This document shows, piece after piece, positions 29,192 through 39,639 of a stretch of DNA of 64,000 nucleotides. The notes below the pieces were generated by a model. It was not told the origin of the DNA and did no database searches. It saw only the letters and a list, made by a program, of their open reading frames with translations. Position numbers and translations under genes: made by a program. Each line of letters starts with the position of its first letter. Within the stretch, counting starts at the first letter, position 1. The DNA is from Pelistega ratti (lineage in GTDB: Bacteria; Pseudomonadota; Gammaproteobacteria; Burkholderiales; Burkholderiaceae_B): the NCBI RefSeq assembly GCF_009833965.1, contig NZ_CP047165.1:2046001-2110000 (forward strand), in the 5' to 3' direction.

Positions 29192-29219
29192 CATAGAGTA
29201 GGTAAGGGACTACTCTATG
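29192..29219. terminator. Hairpin between recQ and ruvB
   Basis: CATAGAGTA and TACTCTATG pair perfectly between the two converging genes. There is no clear T-run, so its strength as a terminator is doubtful. Confidence 0.4.
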
Positions 29220-29227
29220 GTATGCTC

Positions 29228-30286
29228 TTAAAATAACTCTGGGTGTATGTCCTTTTTAGGTGGTATTAATTCAAAATGTAGCCAAGCACTTTGTGTGGCA
29301 ATCCGTCCACGTGGTGTACGTTGGATAAGCCCTCTTTGGATAAGATAGGGTTCAATGACTTCTTCAATGGTATCGCTTTCTTCGCCAATCGCTGCGGCTA
29401 AGTTATCGACACCAACAGGGCCTCCATCAAATTTATGGATAATGGTTTCAAGGAGTTTTCTATCCATTAGATCTAAACCGTGGGGATCAACTTCTAGCAT
29501 ACTTAATGCATCAGCAGCGCAAGTATCAGAGATAATCCCGTTATTTTTAACTTCAGCATAATCACGAACACGGCGAAGTAGGCGATTGGCAATCCGAGGT
29601 GTACCACGAGAACGGCGGGCAATTTCAGTTGCACCTTCAGGGGTAATTTCACAGTGGAGTAGCCCAGCACTACGCGTTACAATCTTGGCGAGATGTTCGG
29701 TGGAGTAAAATTCAAGACGAGAAATAATACCAAAGCGATCGCGTAAGGGGTTAGTGAGCATCCCTGCTCGTGTAGTGGCACCGACAAGGGTAAAGGGTTG
29801 AAGATCAATTTTGATACTACGGGCGGCTGGACCATCACCAATCATAATATCAATCTGAAAATCTTCTAAGGCAGGGTAAAGTATCTCTTCAACAACAGGG
29901 GATAGACGATGTATTTCATCAATAAAGAGGACATCATTTGTTTGTAAATTTGTCAGAAGAGAGACCAGATCGCCCGGTTTTTCAAGAACGGGGCCTGATG
30001 TTTGGCGCATTTGAGACCCCATTTCATTGGCAATGATATGGGCAAGCGTGGTTTTACCCAATCCCGGGGGACCAAATAGGAGAACATGGTCTAAGGGTTC
30101 TTGTCGCTTTTGTGCGGCAGCAATAAAAATGGCTAATTGCTCACAGACCTTATCTTGCCCTGTGTAGTCTTTGAGGTACTTAGGCCGTAAGGCTCGCTCA
30201 ATAGATTCTTCTTTCGTATTATGGCGCTCAGGGCTGATAATACCGCGAGAGGGTTGAGAAGATAAGTTGTCAGGCACAATAGGCAT
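29228..30286 (-). CDS. ruvB: Holliday junction branch-migration ATPase RuvB
   Basis: 352 residues. It has Walker [14 protein letters not shown], Walker [11 protein letters not shown], sensor GATTRAGML and the arginine-finger region PLRDRFGI. The C-terminal winged helix includes [12 protein letters not shown] and QRTPRGR. It forms hexameric motors on RuvA-bound junctions. It is the last gene of the dusB-fis-purH-ruvC-ruvA-ruvB cluster, 102 bp after ruvA. Confidence 0.97.
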   Translation of the reverse strand: MPIVPDNLSSQPSRGIISPERHNTKEESIERALRPKYLKDYTGQDKVCEQLAIFIAAAQKRQEPLDHVLLFGPPGLGKTTLAHIIANEMGSQMRQTSGPVLEKPGDLVSLLTNLQTNDVLFIDEIHRLSPVVEEILYPALEDFQIDIMIGDGPAARSIKIDLQPFTLVGATTRAGMLTNPLRDRFGIISRLEFYSTEHLAKIVTRSAGLLHCEITPEGATEIARRSRGTPRIANRLLRRVRDYAEVKNNGIISDTCAADALSMLEVDPHGLDLMDRKLLETIIHKFDGGPVGVDNLAAAIGEESDTIEEVIEPYLIQRGLIQRTPRGRIATQSAWLHFELIPPKKDIHPELF

Positions 30287-30388
30287 AAGTATCTATGAAA
30301 TGATTGATTACTGGATTATTATACAGTATTTTAATATTTAAAATAGAGAGAATGATAGTGTACTAATAGGAAGACTTAACCGTATGAT

Positions 30389-30961
30389 TTATTTTGCAAA
30401 CTGCTGTAGAGCTAATCGAATACCATCTGAGACCGATATATCAGCAGGAAGTTGTTTAACCGCATGACGGCTTTCTTTTTCAGAATAACCCAGTGCCATT
30501 AAGGCATTAAGAATATCGCTTTGTACGCTTGGTTGCTGGTTTTCGGTAGTATGGCTACTTAAATCAAATTTGCCTTTTAGCTCAAGTAAGAGACGAGCAG
30601 CTGTTTTAGCACCGATACCTGGGATTTTGACGAGTAAACTAGCATCTTGTTGTTGAATAGCTTGTGATAGGGTTTGATTACTCATTCCCGATAAAATAGC
30701 GAGTGCGGTACGAGCACCAATACCGCTGACTTTGATGAGTGAACGGAAAGCGATACGCTCTTCTGCGGTCAGAAAACCGTAGAGAATATGTGCGTCTTCA
30801 CGAATGGCTAGATGTGTAAAAAGAGAGACTTTTCCCCCTAGATCGGGTAAATCGTATAGGGTACTCATAGGCACTTCAAGATCATATCCCACACCATTGA
30901 TATCAACACAGATATGAGGGGGGAGTTTTTCAATTAATATACCTGTAATACGACCAATCAT
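30389..30961 (-). CDS. ruvA: Holliday junction DNA helicase subunit RuvA
   Basis: 190 residues. The OB-fold N-terminus starts [20 protein letters not shown], two helix-hairpin-helix motifs follow ([16 protein letters not shown] and [19 protein letters not shown]), and the C-terminal domain III that contacts RuvB has ALGYSEKES. It binds four-way junctions and recruits RuvB. It lies 26 bp after ruvC. Confidence 0.97.
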   Translation of the reverse strand: MIGRITGILIEKLPPHICVDINGVGYDLEVPMSTLYDLPDLGGKVSLFTHLAIREDAHILYGFLTAEERIAFRSLIKVSGIGARTALAILSGMSNQTLSQAIQQQDASLLVKIPGIGAKTAARLLLELKGKFDLSSHTTENQQPSVQSDILNALMALGYSEKESRHAVKQLPADISVSDGIRLALQQFAK

Positions 30962-30987
30962 AATACGATTTTCCTATAAAACAAACC

Positions 30988-31530
30988 TTAGAAATGTAAA
31001 CGACCATGACGTAATCGGGCGGTATGGGTCGTATCCATGTCTAAATCCTGTATTTTTTGTGTAAGAGGTAAGGCATGAGCGTGTGTAATGGCGCAGGCGA
31101 GTGCATCCGCAGAGTCTGGCTCGGGGCGACCATTAAGATTTAAAAGATGTTGTACCATAAATTGTACTTGATCTTTAGAAGCATGACCACGACCTACTAC
31201 GGCTTTTTTGATTTGTAATGCGGTGTATTCTGCGACAGATAAACCCGTATCGGCTAAAGCACACATAGCTGCTCCACGAGCTTGTCCTAATAATAAAGTG
31301 GTTTGTGGATTGGTATTCACAAATACTTTTTCTAAGGCTGACTGAGAGGGCTTGTAATGGGCAATAACCTCTCGGATAGTATCCATAATATATTTGAGAC
31401 GGCGATGTAGCGCAAGATCGGTTGGAATTGTAATCGTGCCACTACTGATATAGCTCAATTGAGCATATTGTGTATCAATAATGCCATAACCTGTTTTCCG
31501 TAAACCAGGATCGATCCCAATGATTCTCAC
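30988..31530 (-). CDS. ruvC: Holliday junction resolvase RuvC
   Basis: 180 residues with the four acidic active-site residues: Asp in [16 protein letters not shown], Glu in ALEKVFVN, and the pair in [13 protein letters not shown]. The catalytic-region HASKDQVQ helix is also present. It resolves Holliday junctions produced by RuvAB. It lies 21 bp after purH, so recombination genes are co-transcribed with purine synthesis here. Confidence 0.97.
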   Translation of the reverse strand: MRIIGIDPGLRKTGYGIIDTQYAQLSYISSGTITIPTDLALHRRLKYIMDTIREVIAHYKPSQSALEKVFVNTNPQTTLLLGQARGAAMCALADTGLSVAEYTALQIKKAVVGRGHASKDQVQFMVQHLLNLNGRPEPDSADALACAITHAHALPLTQKIQDLDMDTTHTARLRHGRLHF

Positions 31531-31551
31531 GCTACTTATCCTCTATCTTTA

Positions 31552-33141
31552 TTAGTGACGGAAGTGGCGAGTACCTGTATAAACCATCACAATACCATGT
31601 TCATCTGCGGCATTAATGACTTCTTCATCACGAATACTGCCACCGGGTTGAATAATACAATCTGCACCAGCTGCCACAATCACATCTAAACCATCACGGA
31701 ATGGGAAGAAAGCATCGGACGCTGCTGCTGTATTTTTTAAACTCAAGCCATTGGCTTCTGCTTTAATAGAGGCAATACGTGCTGAATCTAATCGGCTCAT
31801 TTGACCTGCACCGACACCCATTGTCATCCCATTAGCACAGAAAACAATAGCGTTAGACTTAACATATTTAGCAACTTTCCATGCAAACATGAGATCTTTG
31901 AGTTGTTGTTCAGTAGGTTGTTTTTTTGTGACGACTTTGAGTGATTCAACAGGAACATCAAATGCATCATGGTCTTGAACTAACCAACCACCACCAACAC
32001 GTTTAACATCAAATGGATTTTGAGCTGTCCCTTGTGCTACTTTAAGTACACGTACATTTTTCTTAGCGGTGAGTAAAGCAAGGGCTTCTTCTGTATAGTC
32101 TGGAGCAAGTAGCACTTCCATAAATTGTTTACTGACTTCTTCGGCAACGGCTAGATCAACCGTGCGGTTAAAAGCAATAATGCCACCAAAAGCAGAGGTA
32201 GGGTCTGTTTTAAACGCCTTTTGGTAAGCGGCAAAAGGCGTATCTGCAATGGCAACACCGCAAGGATTAGCGTGTTTTACAATCACGCAAACAGGGACAT
32301 CAAAACTACGAGAGCATTCCCATGCCGCATCTGCATCGGCAATATTATTATAAGAAAGCTCTTTTCCTTGTAATTGAACATAATTCCCTAATAAACCTGC
32401 TCCACGACTAGGATCAATATAGAAAGCAGCTTGTTGGTGGGGGTTTTCACCATAACGTAAGTTTTGGTGTTTTTGAAGTTGTAAGGTTAGGGTATCAGCC
32501 CAAGGTTGGCGATCAGGTGCTTTGTCTTGTGCAGGTTCTGCTTCAGTAATACTGCTAAGATATTGTGCAATAGCGCCGTCATAAGCTGCAGTATGCGCAT
32601 AAACTTTACCGGCTAATTTAAGGCGTAAACCGTAAGAAGGTTGTCCTAAGGTATCAATTTCTTGTAGGACTTGAGCATAATCGCTTGGATCAATTACAAC
32701 AGTCACACCGCCTTCTGCTGTTCCATGATTTTTGGCGGCTGCTCGTAACATAGCAGGCCCACCAATATCAATATTTTCTACCGCATCAGCAAAAGAACAA
32801 TTTGGCTTAGCAATCGTTTCACGGAAAGGATATAAATTGACTACTAATAAATCAATGGGGGCAATATCATGTACTTGCATGGTGGCTAAATGCTCTGCAT
32901 TGTCTCGGCGACCCAGTAACCCTCCATGAATTTTAGGGTGGAGTGTTTTAACGCGTCCATCTAAAATTTCAGGTGATCCTGTGTGTTCAGCGACTTCGGT
33001 GACCGTTAAGCCAGCTTGTTTGAGAAGGGCAGCTGTGCCACCAGTCGATAATAGTTTAATGCCACGAGCAGCAAGTGCTTGTGCAAACTCAACAATACCC
33101 GTTTTATCAGAAACGGAAAGTAAGGCGGTAGAAAGTTTCAT
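31552..33141 (-). CDS. purH: Bifunctional AICAR formyltransferase/IMP cyclohydrolase
   Basis: 529 residues. The N-terminal MGS-like cyclohydrolase domain has [17 protein letters not shown] and [11 protein letters not shown]. The C-terminal formyltransferase contains the catalytic [18 protein letters not shown] and a C-terminal [10 protein letters not shown] end typical of PurH. It carries out the last two steps to IMP. The start overlaps the fis stop by 4 bp (ATGA), so the two are translationally coupled. Confidence 0.97.
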   Translation of the reverse strand: MKLSTALLSVSDKTGIVEFAQALAARGIKLLSTGGTAALLKQAGLTVTEVAEHTGSPEILDGRVKTLHPKIHGGLLGRRDNAEHLATMQVHDIAPIDLLVVNLYPFRETIAKPNCSFADAVENIDIGGPAMLRAAAKNHGTAEGGVTVVIDPSDYAQVLQEIDTLGQPSYGLRLKLAGKVYAHTAAYDGAIAQYLSSITEAEPAQDKAPDRQPWADTLTLQLQKHQNLRYGENPHQQAAFYIDPSRGAGLLGNYVQLQGKELSYNNIADADAAWECSRSFDVPVCVIVKHANPCGVAIADTPFAAYQKAFKTDPTSAFGGIIAFNRTVDLAVAEEVSKQFMEVLLAPDYTEEALALLTAKKNVRVLKVAQGTAQNPFDVKRVGGGWLVQDHDAFDVPVESLKVVTKKQPTEQQLKDLMFAWKVAKYVKSNAIVFCANGMTMGVGAGQMSRLDSARIASIKAEANGLSLKNTAAASDAFFPFRDGLDVIVAAGADCIIQPGGSIRDEEVINAADEHGIVMVYTGTRHFRH

Positions 33142-33383
33142 GTTTCGTTAATAAGATGGTTAGAAATAAGTTTTTTGCGAAGAGTATTACGGGTAATACC
33201 AAGAATTTCAGCGGTTTTGGACTGATTCCCATTGGTATATTCCATGACTTTTTTAAGCATGGCTTTTTCGACACTACCCATGACCATATCCCAGACATGA
33301 CAAGTAGGGTTGCCCTCCAACTCTTTAAAATAAGCGTCTAAATTCGCACTTATGCATTGATCGATTGAATCTAAATTCTTCAT
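33138..33383 (-). CDS. fis: Fis-like nucleoid-associated DNA-binding protein
   Basis: 81 residues, somewhat shorter than E. coli Fis (98). The C-terminal half carries the Fis helix-turn-helix ([23 protein letters not shown]). The N-terminal beta-hairpin arm is reduced. It overlaps dusB and purH by 4 bp each. The dusB-fis gene order is conserved in proteobacteria, and Fis activates rRNA promoters in enterics, so it could act on the rrn promoters here; that link is inference. Confidence 0.93.
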   Translation of the reverse strand: MKNLDSIDQCISANLDAYFKELEGNPTCHVWDMVMGSVEKAMLKKVMEYTNGNQSKTAEILGITRNTLRKKLISNHLINET

Positions 33384-34369
33384 TGTTCTAATCGTGTGAT
33401 ACGTTCGTTAAACCAAGCCATAACGGCATTATATTGCTCGGCACTATTATCAATGGTATTCATATGAGTGATAAAGGGCTTGCTGTTTGGTATATTGGCA
33501 ATGTACCAAGCGATATGTTTACGTGCTGTACGTACACCCGTATATTCACCATAAAATTGATAATGTTCATGCAAATGATCGAGTAAAACCGTTTGCATTT
33601 CTTGAAGGCTTGGAGGTGCCATCTCCTTACCATGTGCTAAGAAATAATTGATTTCTCTAAAAATCCATGGATTCCCTTGTGCTGCTCGTCCAATCATAAT
33701 GGCATCAGCACCGGTATAATCGAGGACATATTTTGCTTTTTGGGGTGAATCAATATCACCATTGGCAATAACAGGGATAGATAAAGAGACTTTAACCTTT
33801 TTGATGGTATCGTATTCGGCTTTTCCTTTGTAGAAATCGGCACGCGTACGTCCGTGAATGGTTAAGGCATGGATACCTATATCCTGAGCGAGATGGGCAA
33901 TGCGTAAGATATTTTTATGTTCGTTATCCCAACCAGTTCGTGTTTTTAGGGTAACGGGTACATCAAAAGGTTTACAGGCATTGACCACTGCTTTTAAAAT
34001 CGAGACGACCAAATCTTCATGTTTAAGCAGGGCTGAGCCTGAGGCAACATGACAGACTTTTTTGGCTGGACAACCCATATTAATATCAATAATCTTAGCA
34101 CCTTTATGGATATTAAAAATGGCGGCTTGTGCCATCATCTCTGGATCTGCCCCCGCAATCTGTACGGTAATAGGATTGACTTCTCCGTCATGGTTAAGCC
34201 GTCTTGCTGTTTTGACGCTTTCCCATAGCGCGGGGTTGCTTGCTGCCATTTCAGATACTGCATAACCTGCACCTAATCGTTTGCAAAGCTGACGAAAAGG
34301 GCGATCAGTTACACCTGCCATTGGGGCAACAAATACAGGGTTGGGGATTGTCCATTGTCCGATTTTCAT
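33380..34369 (-). CDS. dusB: tRNA-dihydrouridine synthase B
   Basis: 329 residues of the Dus family. It has an FMN TIM barrel beginning VFVAPMAGVTDRPFRQLCK, the catalytic cysteine in DINMGCPAKKVC, the HGRTRADFYKG signature and GADAIMIGRAAQGNPW. It reduces uridines in the tRNA D-loop. It is first in the dusB-fis-purH-ruvCAB cluster and overlaps fis by 4 bp, as in many proteobacteria. Confidence 0.96.
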   Translation of the reverse strand: MKIGQWTIPNPVFVAPMAGVTDRPFRQLCKRLGAGYAVSEMAASNPALWESVKTARRLNHDGEVNPITVQIAGADPEMMAQAAIFNIHKGAKIIDINMGCPAKKVCHVASGSALLKHEDLVVSILKAVVNACKPFDVPVTLKTRTGWDNEHKNILRIAHLAQDIGIHALTIHGRTRADFYKGKAEYDTIKKVKVSLSIPVIANGDIDSPQKAKYVLDYTGADAIMIGRAAQGNPWIFREINYFLAHGKEMAPPSLQEMQTVLLDHLHEHYQFYGEYTGVRTARKHIAWYIANIPNSKPFITHMNTIDNSAEQYNAVMAWFNERITRLEQ

Positions 34370-34570
34370 TCGTGAGATTTTAGCCGATTTTGGGGTTTTC
34401 TTTGTTGGTTTTTGTGGAAAACCATAATATTTATTGGTGTGATGATGTTAATAGCATTTTGGGTTTTTCTGGTGTATAAAAAATATAAGGTTTGTTGAGA
34501 TGGTTGTTTATTTGAATGCCTATTTATCGATGTATAGGAGGTTATTGTTTAGATGGTTTATAGAGAAGAG

Positions 34571-34594
34571 AAACCCCTCTTTGGGAGGGGGTTA
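34571..34594 (-). terminator. Terminator after the cysteine-cluster gene
   Basis: On the reverse strand CCCCTC and GAGGGG pair around CCAAA and are followed by TTTCTCTT. It is 14 nt past the stop at 34608. Confidence 0.65.
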
Positions 34595-34607
34595 GTTTTA
34601 AAAAAAA

Positions 34608-34871
34608 TTATAATTTTTCACAAATTTCTAAGTTAATTTTTATAAAATCATCCCATTCATATTTATCAGAAAGATAGGTTTGATAGTATTGTTCCACTCG
34701 GCATACGAGAGGGCGTGTTTCATAAATATTACAAAGGTTGGTTGATTCATTAAAATAGTGGCAAATGCCATCGCCACGATCTAGAAACTTTGTTTGTTCG
34801 CTTAAATGAACGTTTCGACAGCATTTACCACAAGCATTACAAGGAAAAGGTTTATTTTTGACTGCATTCAT
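34608..34871 (-). CDS. YkgJ-family cysteine cluster protein, 87 aa
   Basis: The CxxCxxCC signature (CNACGKCC) is near residue 11, followed by CHYF, LCNIYETRPLVC and a late cysteine (EICEKL). These are hallmarks of the YkgJ/FliB-like zinc- or iron-chelating domain. The function of the family is not well known. The start lies inside the last codons of the 544-residue gene (20-bp overlap), indicating translational coupling and membership in the cassette. It has no signal peptide. Confidence 0.8.
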   Translation of the reverse strand: MNAVKNKPFPCNACGKCCRNVHLSEQTKFLDRGDGICHYFNESTNLCNIYETRPLVCRVEQYYQTYLSDKYEWDDFIKINLEICEKL

Positions 34872-36486
34872 GTTGCTTTTTTAAGAGCATTTTTTTAAAT
34901 GCACCTTCTTCATTAATATCATATGGTAGAGTGATATTTCTGGATTGAATTTCTTTTTTCAAAAAAGTATTTAATTCAAGTTCATCATTAATACTATTTA
35001 ATGTAAGAGCAAATTGTGTTAATTCATTAGCATTAAGATTAAATTCAATCTTTGTTAGTTCCTCTAAATAACGATCAAGCTCTGCATTTATTTTAATCAT
35101 TGCATCTTTCATTTGTTCGTATTTAGATTTTAAGCTATTTAAGAATGTCCAAATCTTATTAGCTATTTCACTATGTTCTAGAAAATAAGTAAAGCCAAGT
35201 GTAAGAATTCCAGATAACATACCACTAATAAATACTGAAATTTCTTCTCCAAATGGTATTACTAGGATGGTTGATAAATAGTTATTTACAATAGCACCAA
35301 CTGCAATCGATACTCCGACACTTAGTAGCTTGAATACTTCTTTGATTAAATCACCTTTTTTAAGATTTTGTGGATTAAAGAATAATAGTTTTCCAACTTG
35401 TACCAGGCTGTTCCACATCTCACGGATTAATTTACCCACTAGAGAGGTTGTGGTTTTAAAAATATTTATAAAGGTAGTAGAAAGACTTGATAAAATTCCT
35501 CCTAAAAAACCTTCTTTAAATTGGGTAAGTAAATCAGAGAACCGTTCTTTTAACCTGATAAAAATATTTGCTAATGTTTCTTTTATATGGGATAAAAATT
35601 CTTGAAAATTAAAACTTGTTTTACAATGTTCATATATTTTAGGGATTTGTGTTTTTAATTCAAACCAAACTTCAGCAAACACTAATCCTAATGCTTGGCG
35701 AACCCCCATTTTTACACCCTTATTTCCTGCGGCACTTGCTGTATTTTTGAAAAATTTGCTACTAGTGTAATAAGTATGATTTATTTCATAGTCAATAGCT
35801 GCTCGTGCTTTCTTATCTGCTGCTAACATTTTTTCTCGATCAGCAGACTCAAAGTTTTCAATATAGTCTTCAGCATTTTTAATTTTCTTTTCTAGTTCCT
35901 GTCGTTTATGCAATGGCATATCTTTTTGAGTAGTTAATTTTTCTTTTAATGTAATTAATTCATTCTTTTTATTTTCTACGCGAGCATCCATAGAGGCGAC
36001 AAAATCAGACATTTTAGAAGCATTTTTTGCTTTATTTAATGATTGATTTGTCATTGCAAAATTAATTTCTTGATTAGCTAAATCAGCACCATTTATTTCA
36101 GCTAAAACACGTCTAGGATCATTATGAATTTCATGTGCAGAAACAATATGATCAAGATTTTTCTTTTCATTAAGCTTAATTTTTTTATCGGTATATTTAT
36201 CTACAAGTTTACCTTGTTGTTGTAAATTATGTGATTCTCTATTTTTAGCAATGTAATTTTGATGGGTATGATATTCATGTGAATTATATTGCCCACGATT
36301 TTCATAACGAGATCTTTCTTCTTCTGTTGCATAGACTCCTTGAGCAACATTGTTTATCGTATCAACATCACCTCCTTTTTTATCGTTTAAGAGCATGAAG
36401 TCTAAATGAAAAGAAGTGGCAATATTTTGTAGTAAGGTTTTCTCTAGTTCTTGTACAAAATTAAACTCTGTTGTTGCTGTCGCCAT
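34852..36486 (-). CDS. Coiled-coil and membrane protein of unknown function, 544 aa
   Basis: I do not recognise this protein. Residues 1-230 are hydrophilic and rich in charged coiled-coil stretches (for example LITLKEKLTTQKD and KRQELEKKIKNAE). From about 255 there are amphipathic helices, and at about 390-450 two hydrophobic segments (SVGVSIAVGAIVNNYLS and ISVFISGMLSGILTLGF). A last coiled-coil segment ends the protein. AAGGAA precedes the ATG. It is the largest gene of the cassette and follows a terminator-like hairpin at 36508-36534. A membrane-anchored scaffold or pore component is possible; no motif proves it. Confidence 0.7.
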   Translation of the reverse strand: MATATTEFNFVQELEKTLLQNIATSFHLDFMLLNDKKGGDVDTINNVAQGVYATEEERSRYENRGQYNSHEYHTHQNYIAKNRESHNLQQQGKLVDKYTDKKIKLNEKKNLDHIVSAHEIHNDPRRVLAEINGADLANQEINFAMTNQSLNKAKNASKMSDFVASMDARVENKKNELITLKEKLTTQKDMPLHKRQELEKKIKNAEDYIENFESADREKMLAADKKARAAIDYEINHTYYTSSKFFKNTASAAGNKGVKMGVRQALGLVFAEVWFELKTQIPKIYEHCKTSFNFQEFLSHIKETLANIFIRLKERFSDLLTQFKEGFLGGILSSLSTTFINIFKTTTSLVGKLIREMWNSLVQVGKLLFFNPQNLKKGDLIKEVFKLLSVGVSIAVGAIVNNYLSTILVIPFGEEISVFISGMLSGILTLGFTYFLEHSEIANKIWTFLNSLKSKYEQMKDAMIKINAELDRYLEELTKIEFNLNANELTQFALTLNSINDELELNTFLKKEIQSRNITLPYDINEEGAFKKMLLKKQHECSQK

Positions 36487-36507
36487 AATATATTCCTTTT
36501 TAGATAA

Positions 36508-36534
36508 AAATAGCAGGAATAAGTCCTGCTATTT
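36508..36534 (-). terminator. Terminator-like hairpin inside the cassette
   Basis: Aaatagcagga and its perfect complement pair around 5 nt. On the reverse strand they are followed by TTTTTAT. It lies between the glycine-zipper gene and the 544-residue gene, whose start is 22 nt downstream, so it may attenuate the distal genes. Confidence 0.65.
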
Positions 36535-36554
36535 CTTTGTTGCTAAAGATACTA

Positions 36555-37622
36555 TTAATATTGAGTAGCTTCGTTTAATGCTGTTTGAATATCTGCATCA
36601 ATTTCTTTTTTATTGATAATTTGTTGCCCATTAGCATCTACTTCTAATTGAACAGCTTTATCCTTTAAGATAGGATTCCCATTACTATCTTTTTTAACTA
36701 CAAATAGTGGTGTATCAATAATATCAGTAAGAAGAGCGGCAACGAGATAACCATTTTCAACAATACGGAGGGTAGCATCCTCTAATTCCTCTATGTTACC
36801 ACCGTAACGAACTGATAAATCAACACGCTTTAAATCCTCAAAATAGTGGGTAAATTTAGCATAGATATGTTGTAGTGCCTTCTCAATTTTAGCTGCATAA
36901 AGATCAATTTCTTTGAGGTGTGTTGCTGCTAAAGCAAGTTTTTTTACTGCTCTGGCGGATTCAGTACGAAAATCTCTTGCATTCTCTAATGCTTCTTCTG
37001 CATGATTATCATAGGCAAAACCTGCTACGGCAATAATAGGTGCAGCTACAACACCACCTAAAATTGCTGCTCCGCCAGCCATACCTAATCCACCTGCTGA
37101 TAATGCACCGCCTCCAATAGCAGCCATTGTAGCATTATATGCAGCTGCTCCTGATAGGGCTGCAATAGGAGTTCCTGTTGATGCCGCAGCAAGTGCCATC
37201 ACACCCCCATAGGTAGCATAAGCGGCAGCGGCACCGGCAACACCAGCTCCTGCTAATTGTGTCATATAGGTTGTTGCTGAAAGAGATAAATCCGCTACTT
37301 TGTTAAGACGATATGGGGGGACGTTAATCTTAATGTCCTTATTAGAGGATTTAGCGAGTTTATTTAATAACTCTTCTGCTATTTTTTTAAACTCTGCAAA
37401 ATCTGTTCCGATTTTTAATTGTAATTTACCAAGGCTCTCTAGCTGTTGGTCAGTTTTTTTCTCTACCTTATCAAAATCAGATCGAGCTTTATCATAAGCT
37501 TGTTGGGCTTCTTTTGTAATATCCTCAGCAATTGATTTTTTCTGATAACCTTCATAACCTTTTTTGATACCTGCTACGGCAGCGGCAGCCGCAGCTGCTC
37601 CAAGAATAAATGGTAAAGGCAT
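36555..37622 (-). CDS. Glycine-zipper membrane protein, 355 aa
   Basis: It opens with a short hydrophobic Ala-rich segment (PFILGAAAAAAAVAGIKKGY). A coiled coil follows (about 30-95), then a long Ala/Gly-rich hydrophobic core at about 115-205 with GAGVAGAAAAY, ALAAASTGTPIAALSG, AAIGGGALSAGGLGMAGG and AAILGGVVAAPIIAVAG. A helical C-terminal region is less hydrophobic. This pattern resembles proteins sometimes labelled as chemotaxis proteins in databases without evidence. Gly/Ala zippers of this kind insert into membranes. It starts 29 bp after the YaaW-like gene. A membrane-inserting effector is my inference. Confidence 0.72.
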   Translation of the reverse strand: MPLPFILGAAAAAAAVAGIKKGYEGYQKKSIAEDITKEAQQAYDKARSDFDKVEKKTDQQLESLGKLQLKIGTDFAEFKKIAEELLNKLAKSSNKDIKINVPPYRLNKVADLSLSATTYMTQLAGAGVAGAAAAYATYGGVMALAAASTGTPIAALSGAAAYNATMAAIGGGALSAGGLGMAGGAAILGGVVAAPIIAVAGFAYDNHAEEALENARDFRTESARAVKKLALAATHLKEIDLYAAKIEKALQHIYAKFTHYFEDLKRVDLSVRYGGNIEELEDATLRIVENGYLVAALLTDIIDTPLFVVKKDSNGNPILKDKAVQLEVDANGQQIINKKEIDADIQTALNEATQY

Positions 37623-37651
37623 TTTAATCTCCTATTATTGATTCATAAAAA

Positions 37652-38338
37652 TTAACTGTACTTTCTTCTTAGCATAGCAATTTGAATAACAGCTGGTATT
37701 GTTACTCGTTTTGCAGGTCCTGCTAAATCACTTACTGTCCACATGGTGGTTAGTCCCCACCCTATTGGTCCTGTTGCAATACCTAATAAACGTCCTAATA
37801 AGGTTTGTTGTAGAAAAATAGGGGCAAAATTCATAAAAACGATAGGTGAAAAATTTACATTCAAAAGAGCTGCTTGTAAGCTAGCTGTTAATGCTTGATT
37901 ACTAAGATTTGTGGTAGGTAAATCTAAACTTTGTAATACTTCTTTCTTTTGTTCTTCAGATAAATCCTCAATGGCTTGTGTATAAACTTTATCTAATAAG
38001 TTTTTTTCAATAGCTTTAGTAGAAGAGCTTTTATTAAAGTTTACCTTCATATCTTCACATGCATCACAAAGAATTTCTTTATACAAGACTCCTTTACCTA
38101 ACCTAAAGATTGTTGCGATAGTATTTGCCCCAAATGTTTGAATTTCTGCGGCAATGTCTTGCCAGTATTTTTGATGGTCTGGATAATATCGCCTATAGTT
38201 TTGTGATGATGTGAGTTCTTCCGTATTACGAGTTTTTCCATCTTCAGGATCATGTGTCAATAAATATACAAGATCATTTAAATCTTCATTTGAGCAATAA
38301 GCTAAAAACTCAAGGTCTCTGTCCTCTCTATAAGCCAT
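37652..38338 (-). CDS. YaaW-like protein (DUF3944, UPF0174), 228 aa
   Basis: The N-terminal segment AYREDRDLEFLAYCSNEDLN matches the DUF3944 pattern, and the C-terminus RVTIPAVIQIAMLRRKYS is nearly the end of E. coli YaaW (RVTIPAVLQIACLRR). Between them, DIAAEIQTFGANTIATIFR and the hydrophobic Gly-rich FLQQTLLGRLLGIATGPIGWG also fit that family. The function of YaaW is not established. AAAGGAA precedes the ATG. It is the first gene of the four-gene cassette, about 210 bp downstream (in the transcription sense) of the poly-T tract. Confidence 0.82.
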   Translation of the reverse strand: MAYREDRDLEFLAYCSNEDLNDLVYLLTHDPEDGKTRNTEELTSSQNYRRYYPDHQKYWQDIAAEIQTFGANTIATIFRLGKGVLYKEILCDACEDMKVNFNKSSSTKAIEKNLLDKVYTQAIEDLSEEQKKEVLQSLDLPTTNLSNQALTASLQAALLNVNFSPIVFMNFAPIFLQQTLLGRLLGIATGPIGWGLTTMWTVSDLAGPAKRVTIPAVIQIAMLRRKYS

Positions 38339-38865
<527 letters not shown>

Positions 38866-39507
38866 CTAAACAACAGGATAAAATGGTTTTCCCCAATCAA
38901 TTTCATTCGGATTATCAATCATAATATTTAGTATTAGGGGCATAAGTGTTGTTAGAATAGCACAGGCATCTTTAACTTGTGAGCGATTAACTGAGCTATT
39001 AAATGTAGAGCTACCATGTAGAATTTGATTACGAAGCGTATAGAGTCGCTGACAAAGAATAATTAAGATTTTAGCAGTATCCTGATTGGAAAGAGCGTAT
39101 TGTAAGCTTTTTTTAGATTGTTTAAAATTGCTTAACCACTCTTGCTCAGTAATCTTATTATTATGAAAATCCCAAAAGGGTTGGAAAATATAGGGATTGT
39201 CTAATAGAGTACGGATGCTTCCTGAGAAAGTATGCCAAATAAGATGATAAATTTTTTGATTTTTATCAAACTCACAGATTCGAAAAATTAACTCATTAAA
39301 AGCAATTTTTTCACTTAATTTATCATCTATTTCTTGAGCATAAGCAGCATTAAAGGATACCCATAAGGCAATAAACTTAAAATCTAACTCTTCTGTTTGT
39401 TCAGCTTGTTTTAACCAGCTTAGTGAACGATGGATGCGTAAACGAAAATTATCTGAATAGTGTTCTTTATTTTGTTTATAAATTTGTTCAAGTTGGGTAA
39501 GTTGCAT
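38866..39507 (-). CDS. HEPN-domain protein (Apea-like), putative RNase
   Basis: 213 residues, mostly helical. The N-terminal part has LKQAEQTEELDFKFIALWVSFNAAYA, read here as a landmark around residues 32-57, which is typical of HEPN proteins annotated as Apea-like. Near residue 165 RNQILHG gives the R-x4-H motif that defines the HEPN RNase active site. HEPN RNases act in toxin-antitoxin, abortive infection and CRISPR systems. No MNT nucleotidyltransferase partner is adjacent. It lies upstream of the YaaW-like cassette, on the same strand, next to an IS30 element. Confidence 0.72.
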   Translation of the reverse strand: MQLTQLEQIYKQNKEHYSDNFRLRIHRSLSWLKQAEQTEELDFKFIALWVSFNAAYAQEIDDKLSEKIAFNELIFRICEFDKNQKIYHLIWHTFSGSIRTLLDNPYIFQPFWDFHNNKITEQEWLSNFKQSKKSLQYALSNQDTAKILIILCQRLYTLRNQILHGSSTFNSSVNRSQVKDACAILTTLMPLILNIMIDNPNEIDWGKPFYPVV

Positions 39508-39639
39508 AATTAACAGGAGAATGAGAAAGATTATAATTAAGTAAAAATTGAAAGCTAGTAATAATACATTTTATGATAAGGTGAGCAATAAGAGCTAACC
39601 ATCTATAAAGTAAGTGGTTAGCCTTTTATTATATTTTCA

